From Prolixibacteraceae bacterium UBA6029 (GTDB taxonomy: Bacteria > Bacteroidota > Bacteroidia > Bacteroidales > Prolixibacteraceae): a DNA stretch of 64,000 nucleotides. The first letter of the stretch is position 1, and the number at the start of each line of letters is the position of its first letter. Shown here one piece after another: positions 25,858 through 34,087 of the stretch. The stretch is from positions 20,429-84,428 of the forward strand of contig DIZL01000053.1 of the NCBI GenBank assembly GCA_002429385.1. Direction: 5' to 3'. The translations under genes and the position numbers were made by a program. Under the pieces are notes generated by a model. The model saw only the letters and a list, made by a program, of their open reading frames with translations. It made no database searches and was not told the DNA's origin.

Positions 25858-26961
25858 ATGGAGAATTTTATTGTTTCAGCCCGGAAATACAGACCCGATA
25901 CGTTTCAGACTGTTGTAGGTCAAGCCTCGATTACTTCGACACTTAAAAATGCGATTAAAAACAATCAGCTTGCTCATGCATATTTGTTTTGCGGACCTCG
26001 TGGTGTGGGGAAGACTACCTGTGCGCGTATATTTGCCAAGACGATCAATTGTCAGAACCTTACATCTGAAATAGAACCCTGCAACGAATGTGAATCGTGT
26101 AAGGCCTTTAACGGAAACCGATCCTACAATATTCATGAATTGGATGCCGCCTCGAACAATTCGGTTGACGATATCCGTAATCTGACTGATCAGGTGAGGA
26201 TTCCGCCCCAGATCGGGCATTACAGTATATATATCATCGATGAAGTTCACATGTTATCGCAGGCTGCCTTTAATGCATTCCTGAAGACACTTGAGGAACC
26301 GCCACGTCATGCAATATTTATTCTTGCAACTACCGAGAAACATAAAATCATTCCTACGATCTTATCTCGTTGCCAGATTTTTGATTTTAACCGGATTAAG
26401 ATCTTCGATATCAGTGGACATCTGTCCTATGTGGCCAAAAGTGAAGGTGTTTCTATTGAAAGCGAAGCCCTTAACGTAATAGCGCAAAAGGCTGATGGAG
26501 CCATGCGTGATGCTTTGTCCATTCTTGATCAGATTGTAAGCTTTTCAGGCAAAAGCATTACCTATAAAGATGTTATTTCGAACTTGAATGTACTCGACTA
26601 CGATTATTATTTTCGAATGGTCGATTTGTTCCTGAGTAATGATATCTCAGAAAGTTTGCTGCTCTTCAATGAAATTCTGGATCACGGTTTTGATGGGCAT
26701 CATTTCATCACCGGATTGAGTTCGCATTTAAGAGATGTGATGGTTTGCAAAGATCCCGTTACCATTCAACTGCTCGAGGTTGGCGGTGAAATACGGGAAA
26801 AGTACAAGGTTCAGTCAGCGCGCTGTGACAAGGATTTTCTAATCGGAGGCCTGCAAATCGCAAGTGAATGTGATCTCCAATACAAAGCCAGTCAGAATAA
26901 AAGACTTTTGGTAGAATTGGTTATTATAAAAATTGCACAACTTACCTTAAAAAAAAAATAG
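25858..26961 (+). CDS. dnaX: DNA polymerase III gamma/tau subunit, zero-frame (gamma-like) product
   Basis: DnaX is the clamp-loader ATPase of the replicative polymerase. From ATG 25858 the zero frame gives 367 residues: Walker A GPRGVGKT (46-53), a four-Cys zinc module (CQNL...CNECESC), Walker B IYIIDEVHML, the SRC motif in TILSRCQIF and the domain III helices. The frame ends at TAG 26959-26961 directly after a run of ten A (26949-26958). The next frame continues the protein at once (see 26958-27602). The first TTG upstream is the -33 box, so ATG 25858 is preferred. Confidence 0.9.
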   Translation: MENFIVSARKYRPDTFQTVVGQASITSTLKNAIKNNQLAHAYLFCGPRGVGKTTCARIFAKTINCQNLTSEIEPCNECESCKAFNGNRSYNIHELDAASNNSVDDIRNLTDQVRIPPQIGHYSIYIIDEVHMLSQAAFNAFLKTLEEPPRHAIFILATTEKHKIIPTILSRCQIFDFNRIKIFDISGHLSYVAKSEGVSIESEALNVIAQKADGAMRDALSILDQIVSFSGKSITYKDVISNLNVLDYDYYFRMVDLFLSNDISESLLLFNEILDHGFDGHHFITGLSSHLRDVMVCKDPVTIQLLEVGGEIREKYKVQSARCDKDFLIGGLQIASECDLQYKASQNKRLLVELVIIKIAQLTLKKK

Positions 26962-27602
26962 CTGACGGCACTCCGAACGAATCGCTTCAGCCAATTTTTA
27001 ATCAAGAGGAACAATCCGTTCAGTCAACAGTAAGCCATAATGTATTTGCTGATGAAAGTCCGACTGGCATACCTGTACCCAAACTGGAACCGCTTGAAAA
27101 GACATCAACGCTAAAAGTCATTCGGAAAATGGGAAGTTCATTCACCCCGTCTATCAAAGATGCACTTTCGGGAAATGCTTCGGAAAAAAAAGTCAGTGAC
27201 CAAGTTCAGGAGACCACCTATAATGAGTATGAAAATTTCTCAGATCCTTATACTATAGAACAACTTACAGAAAAATGGAACGAATTTCTGGAACAGATTG
27301 CTGATCGTCCAAATCTTTGCTCGACACTTTCAACCGTGCCGGAGTTAATTGATGGTAACCGACTTATCTTAAAAGTAGGAAATTCGGTTCAGGAGGAAGA
27401 TGTCAGACAGATAAAGCCTGAATTAATTCTGTGGCTCAGAAAAGAACTCCGTAATTCGGGAATTGAACTGATTACGCGACTCGAAAGGTTAGAAACTGAG
27501 CGAACTCATTTTAATGATTCGGAAAAATTGCAGATACTGGTTCAGAAAAATCCAAATTTGAATGAGCTAAAGCAAATCTTTAATCTTGATTTTAAGGATT
27601 GA
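26958..27602 (+). CDS. dnaX: dnaX tau-specific C-terminal part, reached by a -1 frame change
   Basis: Reading from 26958 in the -1 frame gives 214 uninterrupted residues from the A-run to TGA at 27602 and no start codon near the beginning. A change of frame on the A10 run would join it to the upstream product to make one of about 581 residues, the usual DnaX size in this phylum. The C-terminal part (YTIEQLTEKWNEFLEQIADRPNL, then LRKELRNSGIELITRL) resembles the tau C-terminus. Either programmed slippage, as known for dnaX of E. coli and Thermus, or a homopolymer sequencing error explains it. Confidence 0.8.
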   Translation: MADGTPNESLQPIFNQEEQSVQSTVSHNVFADESPTGIPVPKLEPLEKTSTLKVIRKMGSSFTPSIKDALSGNASEKKVSDQVQETTYNEYENFSDPYTIEQLTEKWNEFLEQIADRPNLCSTLSTVPELIDGNRLILKVGNSVQEEDVRQIKPELILWLRKELRNSGIELITRLERLETERTHFNDSEKLQILVQKNPNLNELKQIFNLDFKD

Positions 27603-27712
27603 TGTTAACTCATTCTGAATATTTTGTAATTTTTAAGCATTCATTTCCGCAAAAGCGGCATGACGAAGAATAAAATTTTGTACTTTTATTAAAAATTGAA
27701 AAACCTAAGGCA

Positions 27713-28225
27713 ATGATTAAAAAAGAAGTACTTGATGCATTAAATGCACAGATTAATGCTGAATCTTATTCGGCATATTTGTATTTGTCTATGGCTGCAT
27801 ATTATGAAAATCTGGGTCTTTCGGGTTTTGCTCACTGGATGAAAGTACAATATCAGGAAGAGTCTGCACACGCTATTAAATTCTTCAATTATGTAACGGG
27901 ACGTAACGGGAAAGTCATACTGAAGGCAATTGACCAGGTTCCGGTTGATTTTGACGGAATTGTTGATGTCTTTGAAAAGACACTAATACATGAAATTTAT
28001 GTCACTTCGCTGATAAATAATTTGATGAATGTAGCTATTGCAGCCAGTGATCATGCTTCGCAAAGCTTTTTCAAGTGGTTTGTTGACGAACAGGTTGAAG
28101 AGGAAGCAAATGTGGAGAAAATTCTGGCAACCTTAAAACTAATCAACGGAGAAGGCAATGGTATTTTTATGATGGATCGTGAACTGAGTCAGAGAATCTT
28201 TGTTGATCCGAATGTAGCCGTTTAA
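27713..28225 (+). CDS. ftnA: Ferritin (bacterial non-haem type)
   Basis: Ferritin oxidises Fe(II) and stores iron in a 24-subunit shell. The 170-residue protein has the four-helix bundle with ferroxidase ligands visible in NAQINAESYSAYLYLSMAAYYE (Glu17), QYQEESAHAIKFFNYV (Glu50 and His53 region) and DEQVEEEANVEKIL. Length and motifs match FtnA of Bacteroides. It is a single gene with its own terminator at 28249. Confidence 0.95.
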   Translation: MIKKEVLDALNAQINAESYSAYLYLSMAAYYENLGLSGFAHWMKVQYQEESAHAIKFFNYVTGRNGKVILKAIDQVPVDFDGIVDVFEKTLIHEIYVTSLINNLMNVAIAASDHASQSFFKWFVDEQVEEEANVEKILATLKLINGEGNGIFMMDRELSQRIFVDPNVAV

Positions 28226-28248
28226 TTTTATTTAAACCATATTTTGTT

Positions 28249-28277
28249 AAAAGGCTACCAATTGGGTGGTCTTTTTT
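28249..28277 (+). terminator. Rho-independent terminator after ferritin
   Basis: AAAAGGCTACC pairs with GGTGGTCTTTT over an AATTG loop (11 pairs, two of them G-T) and ends in six T. Confidence 0.85.
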
Positions 28278-28330
28278 ATTCTATATAAGTTAGGATTTTC
28301 CATAAATGAACGAATAAAAAGGTTAGAACA

Positions 28331-30508
28331 ATGAATGAATTAATTGAAAAAGACTATTCCGGGTTTTATGAATTATGCAAGATAAACATTCCGGAGAAGG
28401 ATCATCCAAAAATACAGGATTCATACACTTTGTTATGCGAAGTTTTTGGCGATAGATGCCGGGAATCCGGAGAGTCTTACGTTGTTCATTCAATCAATGT
28501 AGCCAAGATTGTTGTTCAGGAAATTGGACTTGGAGTCGATTCTATTGTGGCCGCCATGTTGCATAACGTATATTATCAGGATCAAAACTCCAAAGACATT
28601 GAAGCCCGGTTTGGGAAACCGGTCACTTCGATTTTAGAGGGTATGGCTAAAATCAATGCGCTCGGTACTGATACGGTTGAACTGCATTCAGAAAACTACC
28701 GCAATTTGATGTTAGCGCTGGCTGGCGATGTTAGAGTGATCCTGGTTAAAATAGCCGATCGGCTTCAGGTTATGCGGCATCTTGATTTGCAGGCTGATTC
28801 TGTAAGGTTAAAAATATCGAACGAAACTTCTCATTTATATGCTCCTTTAGCACACCGGCTTGGATTATATTACATCAATTCAGAGTTGCTTGATTTGTGC
28901 CTGAAATATCAAAATCCGGAAGCCTATAATACGGTTGCCATACGGTTGAAGGAAACCGATCGTGAACGTGCGGGTTTTGTTGCAGAATTTGTCAGGCCCA
29001 TCGAAAATAAGTTGAATGCCAGGGGCTATTCATTTGAAATGAAAGCCCGCACCAAGTCTATCAATTCCATCTGGCGAAAAATGCAGACTCAGAAAGTTGA
29101 ATTCGATGAGGTCATGGATTTATTTGCCATTAGGATCATATTAAATTCTGAACTGGTAAACGAAAAGTCAGATTGCTGGCAGGTATATTCTGTTGTTACG
29201 GAAGAATATCAGTCTAATCCTAAACGTATGCGTGACTGGATTACCATTCCAAAATCAAACGGTTACGAATCATTACATGCTACAGTTTTGGGGCCAAATG
29301 AGAAATGGGTTGAGATACAGATTCGGACCAAAAGGATGGACGAGATCGCTGAAAAAGGTTTGGCGGCACACTGGAAGTACAAGGGAGGAACAGGTAATAC
29401 AGAAATGGAAAAGTGGTTGGCCAATGTTCGAGAAGTCCTGGAGAATCCGGATATGAACATGGTCGATTTCATCGACGATTTTCAAACGAATATTTATGCT
29501 GACGAAATATTTGTCTTTACACCCAAAGGTGATCTTCGGAAATTGTCGGCTGGAGCAACTTTACTGGATTTTGCATATGAGATTCACTCCGGCGTAGGTG
29601 ATCGATGCGTGGGTGGAAAAGTTAATGGAAGGAATGTTACGCTTAGGCATAAGCTTAAAAATGGAGACCAGATTTCGGTAGATACAGCCAATCATCAGCG
29701 TCCAAAAATGGATTGGCTCGATTTTGTCGTTACCACCAAAGCCAAGAGCCGCATCAAGGCCAGTCTGAATGAAGATGTAAAACGAGAAGCTGAAAATGGC
29801 AAGGAAATTGTGTTACGAAAAATTAAGAACTGGAAAATCGAATATAACGATGACAGTATCCGTAAACTACTGAAATATTACAAGCTTAAACTTGCGCAGG
29901 ATCTTTATTACAATGTGTCAACCGGGAAAATTGATACCCTTGAAATCAAGGAGATATTATCGGATAAGAAAGATGAATCGGCCAAACAAATAGTTACAGA
30001 GATATTATCCAAGGAGAAAATTCAGGATCTGGAATTTGCGGGAGGTGATGATTATCTGGTGATTGACAACAACATCAGAAATGTGATTTACAAACTGGCG
30101 CCTTGTTGTAATCCGATCTTTGGGGACGATATTTTTGGTTTTGTCACTATTACTGAAGGGATAAAGATTCATAGGGTAACATGTCCGAATGCACCTCAAT
30201 TGATTGAACGCTATCCTTACCGAATGATCAAAGCCAAATGGCAGGAGACTAAAAAGAAATCTTCGTTTCAGGCCACTATCCGGATTTCAGGTACTGACCC
30301 CGAACTCTCGGGGGGCATTGTTGGCCAGATCTCGCATGTCATTTCCAAGGATGTCAGTGTGCAGATGCGATCGATCAACATCGATTCAAATATTGGCGCC
30401 TTTGATGGAACTTTGCGTGTTTTCGTTAACGGATTGGAGCATCTCGATTTTCTGATGAATAAACTTAAAAGCATCAAGGGTGTTTTGTCAGTTACCAGGG
30501 CAGATTGA
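28331..30508 (+). CDS. relA: RelA-type (p)ppGpp synthetase with degenerate hydrolase domain
   Basis: The 725-residue protein has the long RSH layout: HD-like domain (about 40-190), synthetase domain (about 230-345), TGS (about 390-450, IFVFTPKGDLRKL), helical region and C-terminal ACT domain. The synthetase motifs are present: DLFAIRIIL, RMRDWITIPKSNGYESLHATV and VEIQIRTKRMDEIAEKGLAAHW. In the hydrolase domain, the HD pair is replaced by His78-Asn79 (AAMLHNVYYQDQ) and the second metal/catalytic motif reads Q-D where active enzymes have E-D. I infer a synthetase-only enzyme, as in RelA, with a separate SpoT elsewhere. Confidence 0.88.
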   Translation: MNELIEKDYSGFYELCKINIPEKDHPKIQDSYTLLCEVFGDRCRESGESYVVHSINVAKIVVQEIGLGVDSIVAAMLHNVYYQDQNSKDIEARFGKPVTSILEGMAKINALGTDTVELHSENYRNLMLALAGDVRVILVKIADRLQVMRHLDLQADSVRLKISNETSHLYAPLAHRLGLYYINSELLDLCLKYQNPEAYNTVAIRLKETDRERAGFVAEFVRPIENKLNARGYSFEMKARTKSINSIWRKMQTQKVEFDEVMDLFAIRIILNSELVNEKSDCWQVYSVVTEEYQSNPKRMRDWITIPKSNGYESLHATVLGPNEKWVEIQIRTKRMDEIAEKGLAAHWKYKGGTGNTEMEKWLANVREVLENPDMNMVDFIDDFQTNIYADEIFVFTPKGDLRKLSAGATLLDFAYEIHSGVGDRCVGGKVNGRNVTLRHKLKNGDQISVDTANHQRPKMDWLDFVVTTKAKSRIKASLNEDVKREAENGKEIVLRKIKNWKIEYNDDSIRKLLKYYKLKLAQDLYYNVSTGKIDTLEIKEILSDKKDESAKQIVTEILSKEKIQDLEFAGGDDYLVIDNNIRNVIYKLAPCCNPIFGDDIFGFVTITEGIKIHRVTCPNAPQLIERYPYRMIKAKWQETKKKSSFQATIRISGTDPELSGGIVGQISHVISKDVSVQMRSINIDSNIGAFDGTLRVFVNGLEHLDFLMNKLKSIKGVLSVTRAD

Positions 30509-30534
30509 ATTTAGGGTTGGCGTTTAATAGGGGG

Positions 30535-30553
30535 TCCTGAATCAAGTTCAGGA
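30535..30553. repeat. TCCTGAA/TTCAGGA palindrome (REP-like)
   Basis: TCCTGAA-TCAAG-TTCAGGA lies 27 bp after relA. The same word, often continued by TGAC as here, is a common dispersed palindrome in bacterial intergenic DNA. It is immediately followed by an A-rich stretch. Confidence 0.7.
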
Positions 30554-30574
30554 TGACAAAAAAGGAATAAGAAA

Positions 30575-30847
30575 ATGGATATATGGAAAGCTAAACAATT
30601 GTTTGAACAAAATGAATTAATCAAGTCACAGGAGATATTGAACCAACTCATTTTTGATAATCCCGGTGATATTGATTCACTTATCTTACGAGGTCGCATT
30701 TCAAGTAAGATGCAAAACTGGGGGGATGCAATGAATGATTTTGCGGCTGTACTGGATTTTGATCCGGACAATTCAGACGCAAAAACAGGATTAGAAATGG
30801 CCAAAAGTATACTTGGTTATTTCACTCCTGACATGTTTAATCCTTGA
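30575..30847 (+). CDS. Small TPR-like protein
   Basis: This 90-residue protein consists of about two tetratricopeptide-like helix pairs: AKQLFEQNELIKSQEILNQLIFDNPGDIDSLILRGRI and MQNWGDAMNDFAAVLDFDPDNSDAKTGLEMAKSIL, with the typical W/Y-G-A-F-P spacing. There is no signal peptide. TPR proteins mediate protein-protein contacts; the partner is unknown. It lies between relA and another, exported, TPR protein, both on the plus strand. Confidence 0.75.
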   Translation: MDIWKAKQLFEQNELIKSQEILNQLIFDNPGDIDSLILRGRISSKMQNWGDAMNDFAAVLDFDPDNSDAKTGLEMAKSILGYFTPDMFNP

Positions 30848-30929
30848 TTTTGGATTTGTTGCAAATCTCTAAAACTTGTTAATTAATCTGAAATTTGCAA
30901 TATATTTTAGGTATTTTATACTTAATTGC

Positions 30930-30937
30930 TATTTTTG
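30930..30937 (+). promoter_or_regulatory. Candidate -7 box for the exported TPR gene
   Basis: TATTTTTG fits TAnnTTTG and lies 63 bp before the ATG at 31001. No -33 TTG is seen, so this is tentative. Confidence 0.3.
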
Positions 30938-31000
30938 AGGCACTATAAAGAAACGAGTTGATAAAAATTTAGTTTGAACTTATTAAAAATGGTAGTTGTC

Positions 31001-31663
31001 ATGAAAAAATTATTTTTTGTAGTTATAATGTTTATTAGTGTTTTAGCAGTAAATGCTCAGGTAGCGGAGAAAACATTTGCCGATCTGAAAAATGAAGGTA
31101 ATGCAGCTATTAAGGCCAATGATTTTCCCAAGGCGCTTGAACTATATGAACAAGCAATGGTGAAATGGGGAGACAAACCTATTGTTGACACTTCGATGGT
31201 ATATAATATGGGAATATGCGCCATCAAAGCAAAGTCCTGGGATAAGGCTTTGAAATATTTTGATAAGGCAATCTCTATGAATTACAAGAAAATTAATGCA
31301 TTGCTTTATAAATCTGATGTCTACCGGATAACAAAAAATAATGCTGAAAACCTGAAAACTCTTGAAGCTGCATTAGCCCTTTCTCCTGAGGATGCAAAGG
31401 TGAAGAGCAAATTGGCTATCTATTATGTGAGCGAAGCGAATGCCATTTATACAAAAGGCAGCGCCATCATTTTAAAGGTAAACAAGGATATCACTGCTGG
31501 TAAACTAAAAACTACTGATCCGGTTTACCTTGCAGCTGAGCAAAAAGCTAAAGATGAATATCAAAAAGCTATACCTTTGATCGAAAAGGCTTTGTCCTTT
31601 GATCCAACGAATAAAACAGCTGCCCAGATAAAAGCAGCTATCGAAGGAGCACTTAAAGGATAA
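31001..31663 (+). CDS. Exported TPR-repeat protein
   Basis: From ATG 31001 the 220-residue protein has a signal peptide (MKKLFFVVIMFISVLAVNAQ) and then about four TPR units: FADLKNEGNAAIKANDFPKALELYEQAMVKWG, DTSMVYNMGICAIKAKSWDKALKYFDKAISMNY, a third in NALLYKSDVYRITKNNAENLKTLEAALALSPED, and a C-terminal one ending ALSFDPTNKTAAQIKAAIEG. It should lie in the periplasm or on an outer-membrane complex as a scaffold. In-frame starts further upstream would only add residues before the signal. A terminator follows at 31686. Confidence 0.85.
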   Translation: MKKLFFVVIMFISVLAVNAQVAEKTFADLKNEGNAAIKANDFPKALELYEQAMVKWGDKPIVDTSMVYNMGICAIKAKSWDKALKYFDKAISMNYKKINALLYKSDVYRITKNNAENLKTLEAALALSPEDAKVKSKLAIYYVSEANAIYTKGSAIILKVNKDITAGKLKTTDPVYLAAEQKAKDEYQKAIPLIEKALSFDPTNKTAAQIKAAIEGALKG

Positions 31664-31685
31664 TTATTCCCTTGAGAATATACTG

Positions 31686-31720
31686 CAAGGCTGTCTTCAA
31701 AAGGCGGCCTTGTCTTGTTT
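31686..31720 (+). terminator. Rho-independent terminator after the TPR gene
   Basis: CAAGGCTGTC pairs with GGCGGCCTTG over a TTCAAAA loop (two G-T pairs), followed by TCTTGTTTTTATT. Confidence 0.8.
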
Positions 31721-31843
31721 TTATTGGTAAGTAATTCAGGATTGCTGTATTGAAACTTATTTGGCAGGAAAAAGTGTGATCCTGCCATTGTTTATGACAT
31801 TTTAAATAAATATTCAATAGCTTTGATTTATATTATTTAACTA

Positions 31844-32288
31844 TTTAATTCTACTTTAACAGATTCAGTTTGGAGAACAATTCAAAGTATTTTGGAATCA
31901 GATGATCTTCAGAGGAAGCCTGTAAGTAATGCTTTAAATAAACCCTATTCTCATCTGTTTCACTATAGAATCCCAATAAGCGCAAATGTTCTTTTATTGA
32001 ATCTGTTAAAGTAGAATTAAATAAGGAGAAGCATAGGAAGTATAAGAATCGCAGGAAGTTGTCACATACATTCATTTAGAAACAAGACTATTGACCTATA
32101 CCAATTCCATATAAAGAATATAGTTTACCTTTGTTTTAAATACAAAATGTCAGGATTTTGTATTTATACAGTACTAAAAGAGTACTTAAACTAAGGCGTT
32201 GACCTATCTTATTTAATACTTTATGGCAAAGATCAAACGAAATTTACGCTTTAGGATTCCAAACTGAATCTGTTAAAGTAGAATTAAA
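31844..32288. mobile_element. 445-bp element with perfect 31-bp terminal inverted repeats and an internal copy
   Basis: The end at 31844-31874 is an exact reverse complement of the end at 32258-32288. A third copy of the inner 24 bases (core GAATCTGTTAAAGTAGAA) lies at 31998-32021 in the same orientation as the right end. The interior has no credible gene: a 74-codon minus-strand frame at 31851-32075 uses two of the repeats as code and resembles nothing I know. No target-site duplication is obvious. It looks like a MITE or the leftover of a larger mobile element. The right end is 14 bp from the HMA gene. Confidence 0.65.
32126..32165 (+). promoter_or_regulatory. Candidate promoter and operator of the HMA gene
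   Basis: TACCTTTG (32126-32133) fits the -7 box. Immediately downstream, AAATACAAAA (32138-32147) and TTTTGTATTT (32156-32165) form a perfect 10-bp inverted repeat around 8 nt, sitting where the transcription start would be. This is the expected place for a repressor. It lies inside the inverted-repeat element and 138 bp before the HMA start. Confidence 0.4.
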
Positions 32289-32302
32289 AAGAAAGTAAGA
32301 AG

Positions 32303-32521
32303 ATGACAAAAGAAATTTTTCAAACAATCCGTGTTGAAGGAATGACTTGCTCTCATTGTGAGGCAAACGTAACCAGAACCCTTTTGAAACTTGAAGGCAT
32401 TGAGGAAGTAGTAGCTGACAGGAACACTTCGCAGGTTAAAATCATGGGCGAGAAAATTGATCTCTCCGAAATCGAGCAGGCGATTACTGAAATCGGCTAC
32501 CAGTTTAAAGGGGTGGTCTGA
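32303..32521 (+). CDS. HMA-domain metal-binding protein (copper chaperone-like)
   Basis: The 72-residue protein is a single ferredoxin-like HMA domain with the metal site GMTCSHC (Cys16 and Cys19), as in CopZ and the soluble domains of heavy-metal ATPases. It probably carries Cu(I) or a similar soft metal in the cytoplasm. Its TGA overlaps the next gene's ATG by one base (TGATG), so the two are coupled. No metal ATPase is in view, so its partner is not known. Confidence 0.9.
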   Translation: MTKEIFQTIRVEGMTCSHCEANVTRTLLKLEGIEEVVADRNTSQVKIMGEKIDLSEIEQAITEIGYQFKGVV

Positions 32522-33105
32522 TGAACTGGATTGATTACAGTCTGGCTGTATTAATCAGTTTACCTATTCTGGCGACATTTGTACTGGGAGCTTTCCTGGC
32601 AAAAAATGGTAAACATGCCATAGGCAAACCAACCATTCATCCGGTATTATTTTATACCGGAAAGTTTTTTCTGTTTGCAGTTTGGGCTTTGTTCTGTCTA
32701 ATTGCAATTTTCCCTGAATATCGGTCAATGGTTCCTCTGTTAATTCAGGATCAAACACCTGATGTACAGAAGCTATTGTCCTGCGTATTTTTGATTCCCG
32801 CCAATCTGATTATTGTTCCGGCATATCTTTCAATGGGTTTGATTACCAATATCGGACTTCCAACCGGTGAACACGAATTACGGACTTCAGGGATTTACAA
32901 AATAAGCCGTAATCCAATGTATGCCAGTTTTATTTTCCTGAATACGGCTACTTTCCTTTATCTTCCAAGCATTTTATTACTCGGGATCATGATCTATGGT
33001 ATGATCGTTCATCATTTCATTATACTTGGAGAAGAGAAATTTCTCGAACATGTATTTGGCGATGAATATCGGAGATACAAGTCTCAGGTGCCAAGGTATT
33101 TTTAA
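32521..33105 (+). CDS. Membrane methyltransferase of the isoprenylcysteine carboxyl methyltransferase family
   Basis: The 194-residue protein has about five membrane helices and the C-terminal ICMT/PEMT-like motif: HELRTSGIYKISRNPMYASFIFL followed by HHFIILGEEKFLEHVFGDEYRRYKSQVPRYF. Such bacterial enzymes methylate lipids or thiols using S-adenosylmethionine; substrates are mostly unknown. It is translationally coupled to the HMA gene, which hints at a metal-linked role, for example modification of a metal-bearing or lipid component. Confidence 0.8.
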   Translation: MNWIDYSLAVLISLPILATFVLGAFLAKNGKHAIGKPTIHPVLFYTGKFFLFAVWALFCLIAIFPEYRSMVPLLIQDQTPDVQKLLSCVFLIPANLIIVPAYLSMGLITNIGLPTGEHELRTSGIYKISRNPMYASFIFLNTATFLYLPSILLLGIMIYGMIVHHFIILGEEKFLEHVFGDEYRRYKSQVPRYF

Positions 33106-33164
33106 ATTCACTTCAGGTTTTGATTATAGCTTCTAAAGATTTACTTTAGTGGAAAATAAATTTT

Positions 33165-34067
33165 ATGGAAGTCAAAAAAATACTGGTTGTTGGCAGTTCA
33201 AACACCGATATGGTCATTAAAACTCAAAATTTTCCTGCCCCTGGAGAAACTATCCTTGGCGGAAGGTTTCTGATGAATGCGGGTGGCAAGGGAGCCAACC
33301 AGGCTGTTGCAGCTGCCCGTTTGGGTGGCCTGGTTACTTTTGTCGGGAAAATAGGAAATGATATATTCGGAAAACAGGCCGTTCAACAGCTCGAAGACGA
33401 AGGGATAAACATAGACTATGTTTCCGTAGATGCCGAAAATCCAAGTGGCGTAGCGATGATTACAGTGGATCAGAAAGGCGAAAATTCCATAGTGGTTGCT
33501 CCCGGTTCTAACGGAACACTGAGTCCCGGGGACTTTGATAAGGCACAGACCGAACTGAACGAATCGGAGTATGTCTTGATGCAGCTGGAGACTCCGATCC
33601 CCACAGTTGAATATATTGCCCGCAAAGCATTTCAGAAACAGAAAAGGGTAGTTCTAAATCCGGCGCCTGCAGCTAAGCTTTCTGATGAACTGCTTCGAAA
33701 TCTGTATCTTATTACTCCTAACGAGACTGAAGCGGAGTTACTTACCGGAGTAAAGGTCACTGACGAATCTTCAGCTTTAAGGGCAGCGTCCATTCTTCAC
33801 AATAAAGGTGTTGAAATCGTAATTATAACGATGGGGAGTGCAGGGGCTTTTCTCTTGGAAAACGGAACTTCAGAAATAATTAAAGCTCCCAAAGTGGATG
33901 CCATCGATACCACTGCCGCAGGAGATACATTTAACGGCGCTTTGGTTGTTGCTTTGTCTGAAGGCAAGTCTATCAGGGAATCAATAGTATTTGCAAATAA
34001 GGCAGCCTCCATTTCCGTTACCCGCATAGGAGCCCAGTCATCAGTCCCTTATCGAAAAGAAATCTAA
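33165..34067 (+). CDS. rbsK: Ribokinase
   Basis: RbsK phosphorylates ribose at O5 with ATP. The 300-residue PfkB-family protein has the N-terminal signature GGKGANQAVAAARLGG, the second family motif near the C-terminus DTTAAGDTFNGALVVAL with the catalytic Asp in AAGD, and a NPAPA substrate segment typical of ribokinases. It heads a likely operon with an ADP-ribosylglycohydrolase, a nucleoside hydrolase and a sugar transporter, so it probably traps ribose freed from nucleosides or ADP-ribose. Confidence 0.93.
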   Translation: MEVKKILVVGSSNTDMVIKTQNFPAPGETILGGRFLMNAGGKGANQAVAAARLGGLVTFVGKIGNDIFGKQAVQQLEDEGINIDYVSVDAENPSGVAMITVDQKGENSIVVAPGSNGTLSPGDFDKAQTELNESEYVLMQLETPIPTVEYIARKAFQKQKRVVLNPAPAAKLSDELLRNLYLITPNETEAELLTGVKVTDESSALRAASILHNKGVEIVIITMGSAGAFLLENGTSEIIKAPKVDAIDTTAAGDTFNGALVVALSEGKSIRESIVFANKAASISVTRIGAQSSVPYRKEI

Positions 34068-34087
34068 AACCAATAATACCTATATCG

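Noticed and set aside
26949..26961. Strong downstream pseudoknot stimulating frameshift in dnaX
   Set aside because: Only a weak five-pair stem (GCTGA with TCAGC) is visible after the A-run; not enough to claim a stimulator.
31851..32075. 74-codon minus-strand frame inside the inverted-repeat element
   Set aside because: Two of the repeats form part of its code and no homology or start context supports it; more likely chance reading of the element.
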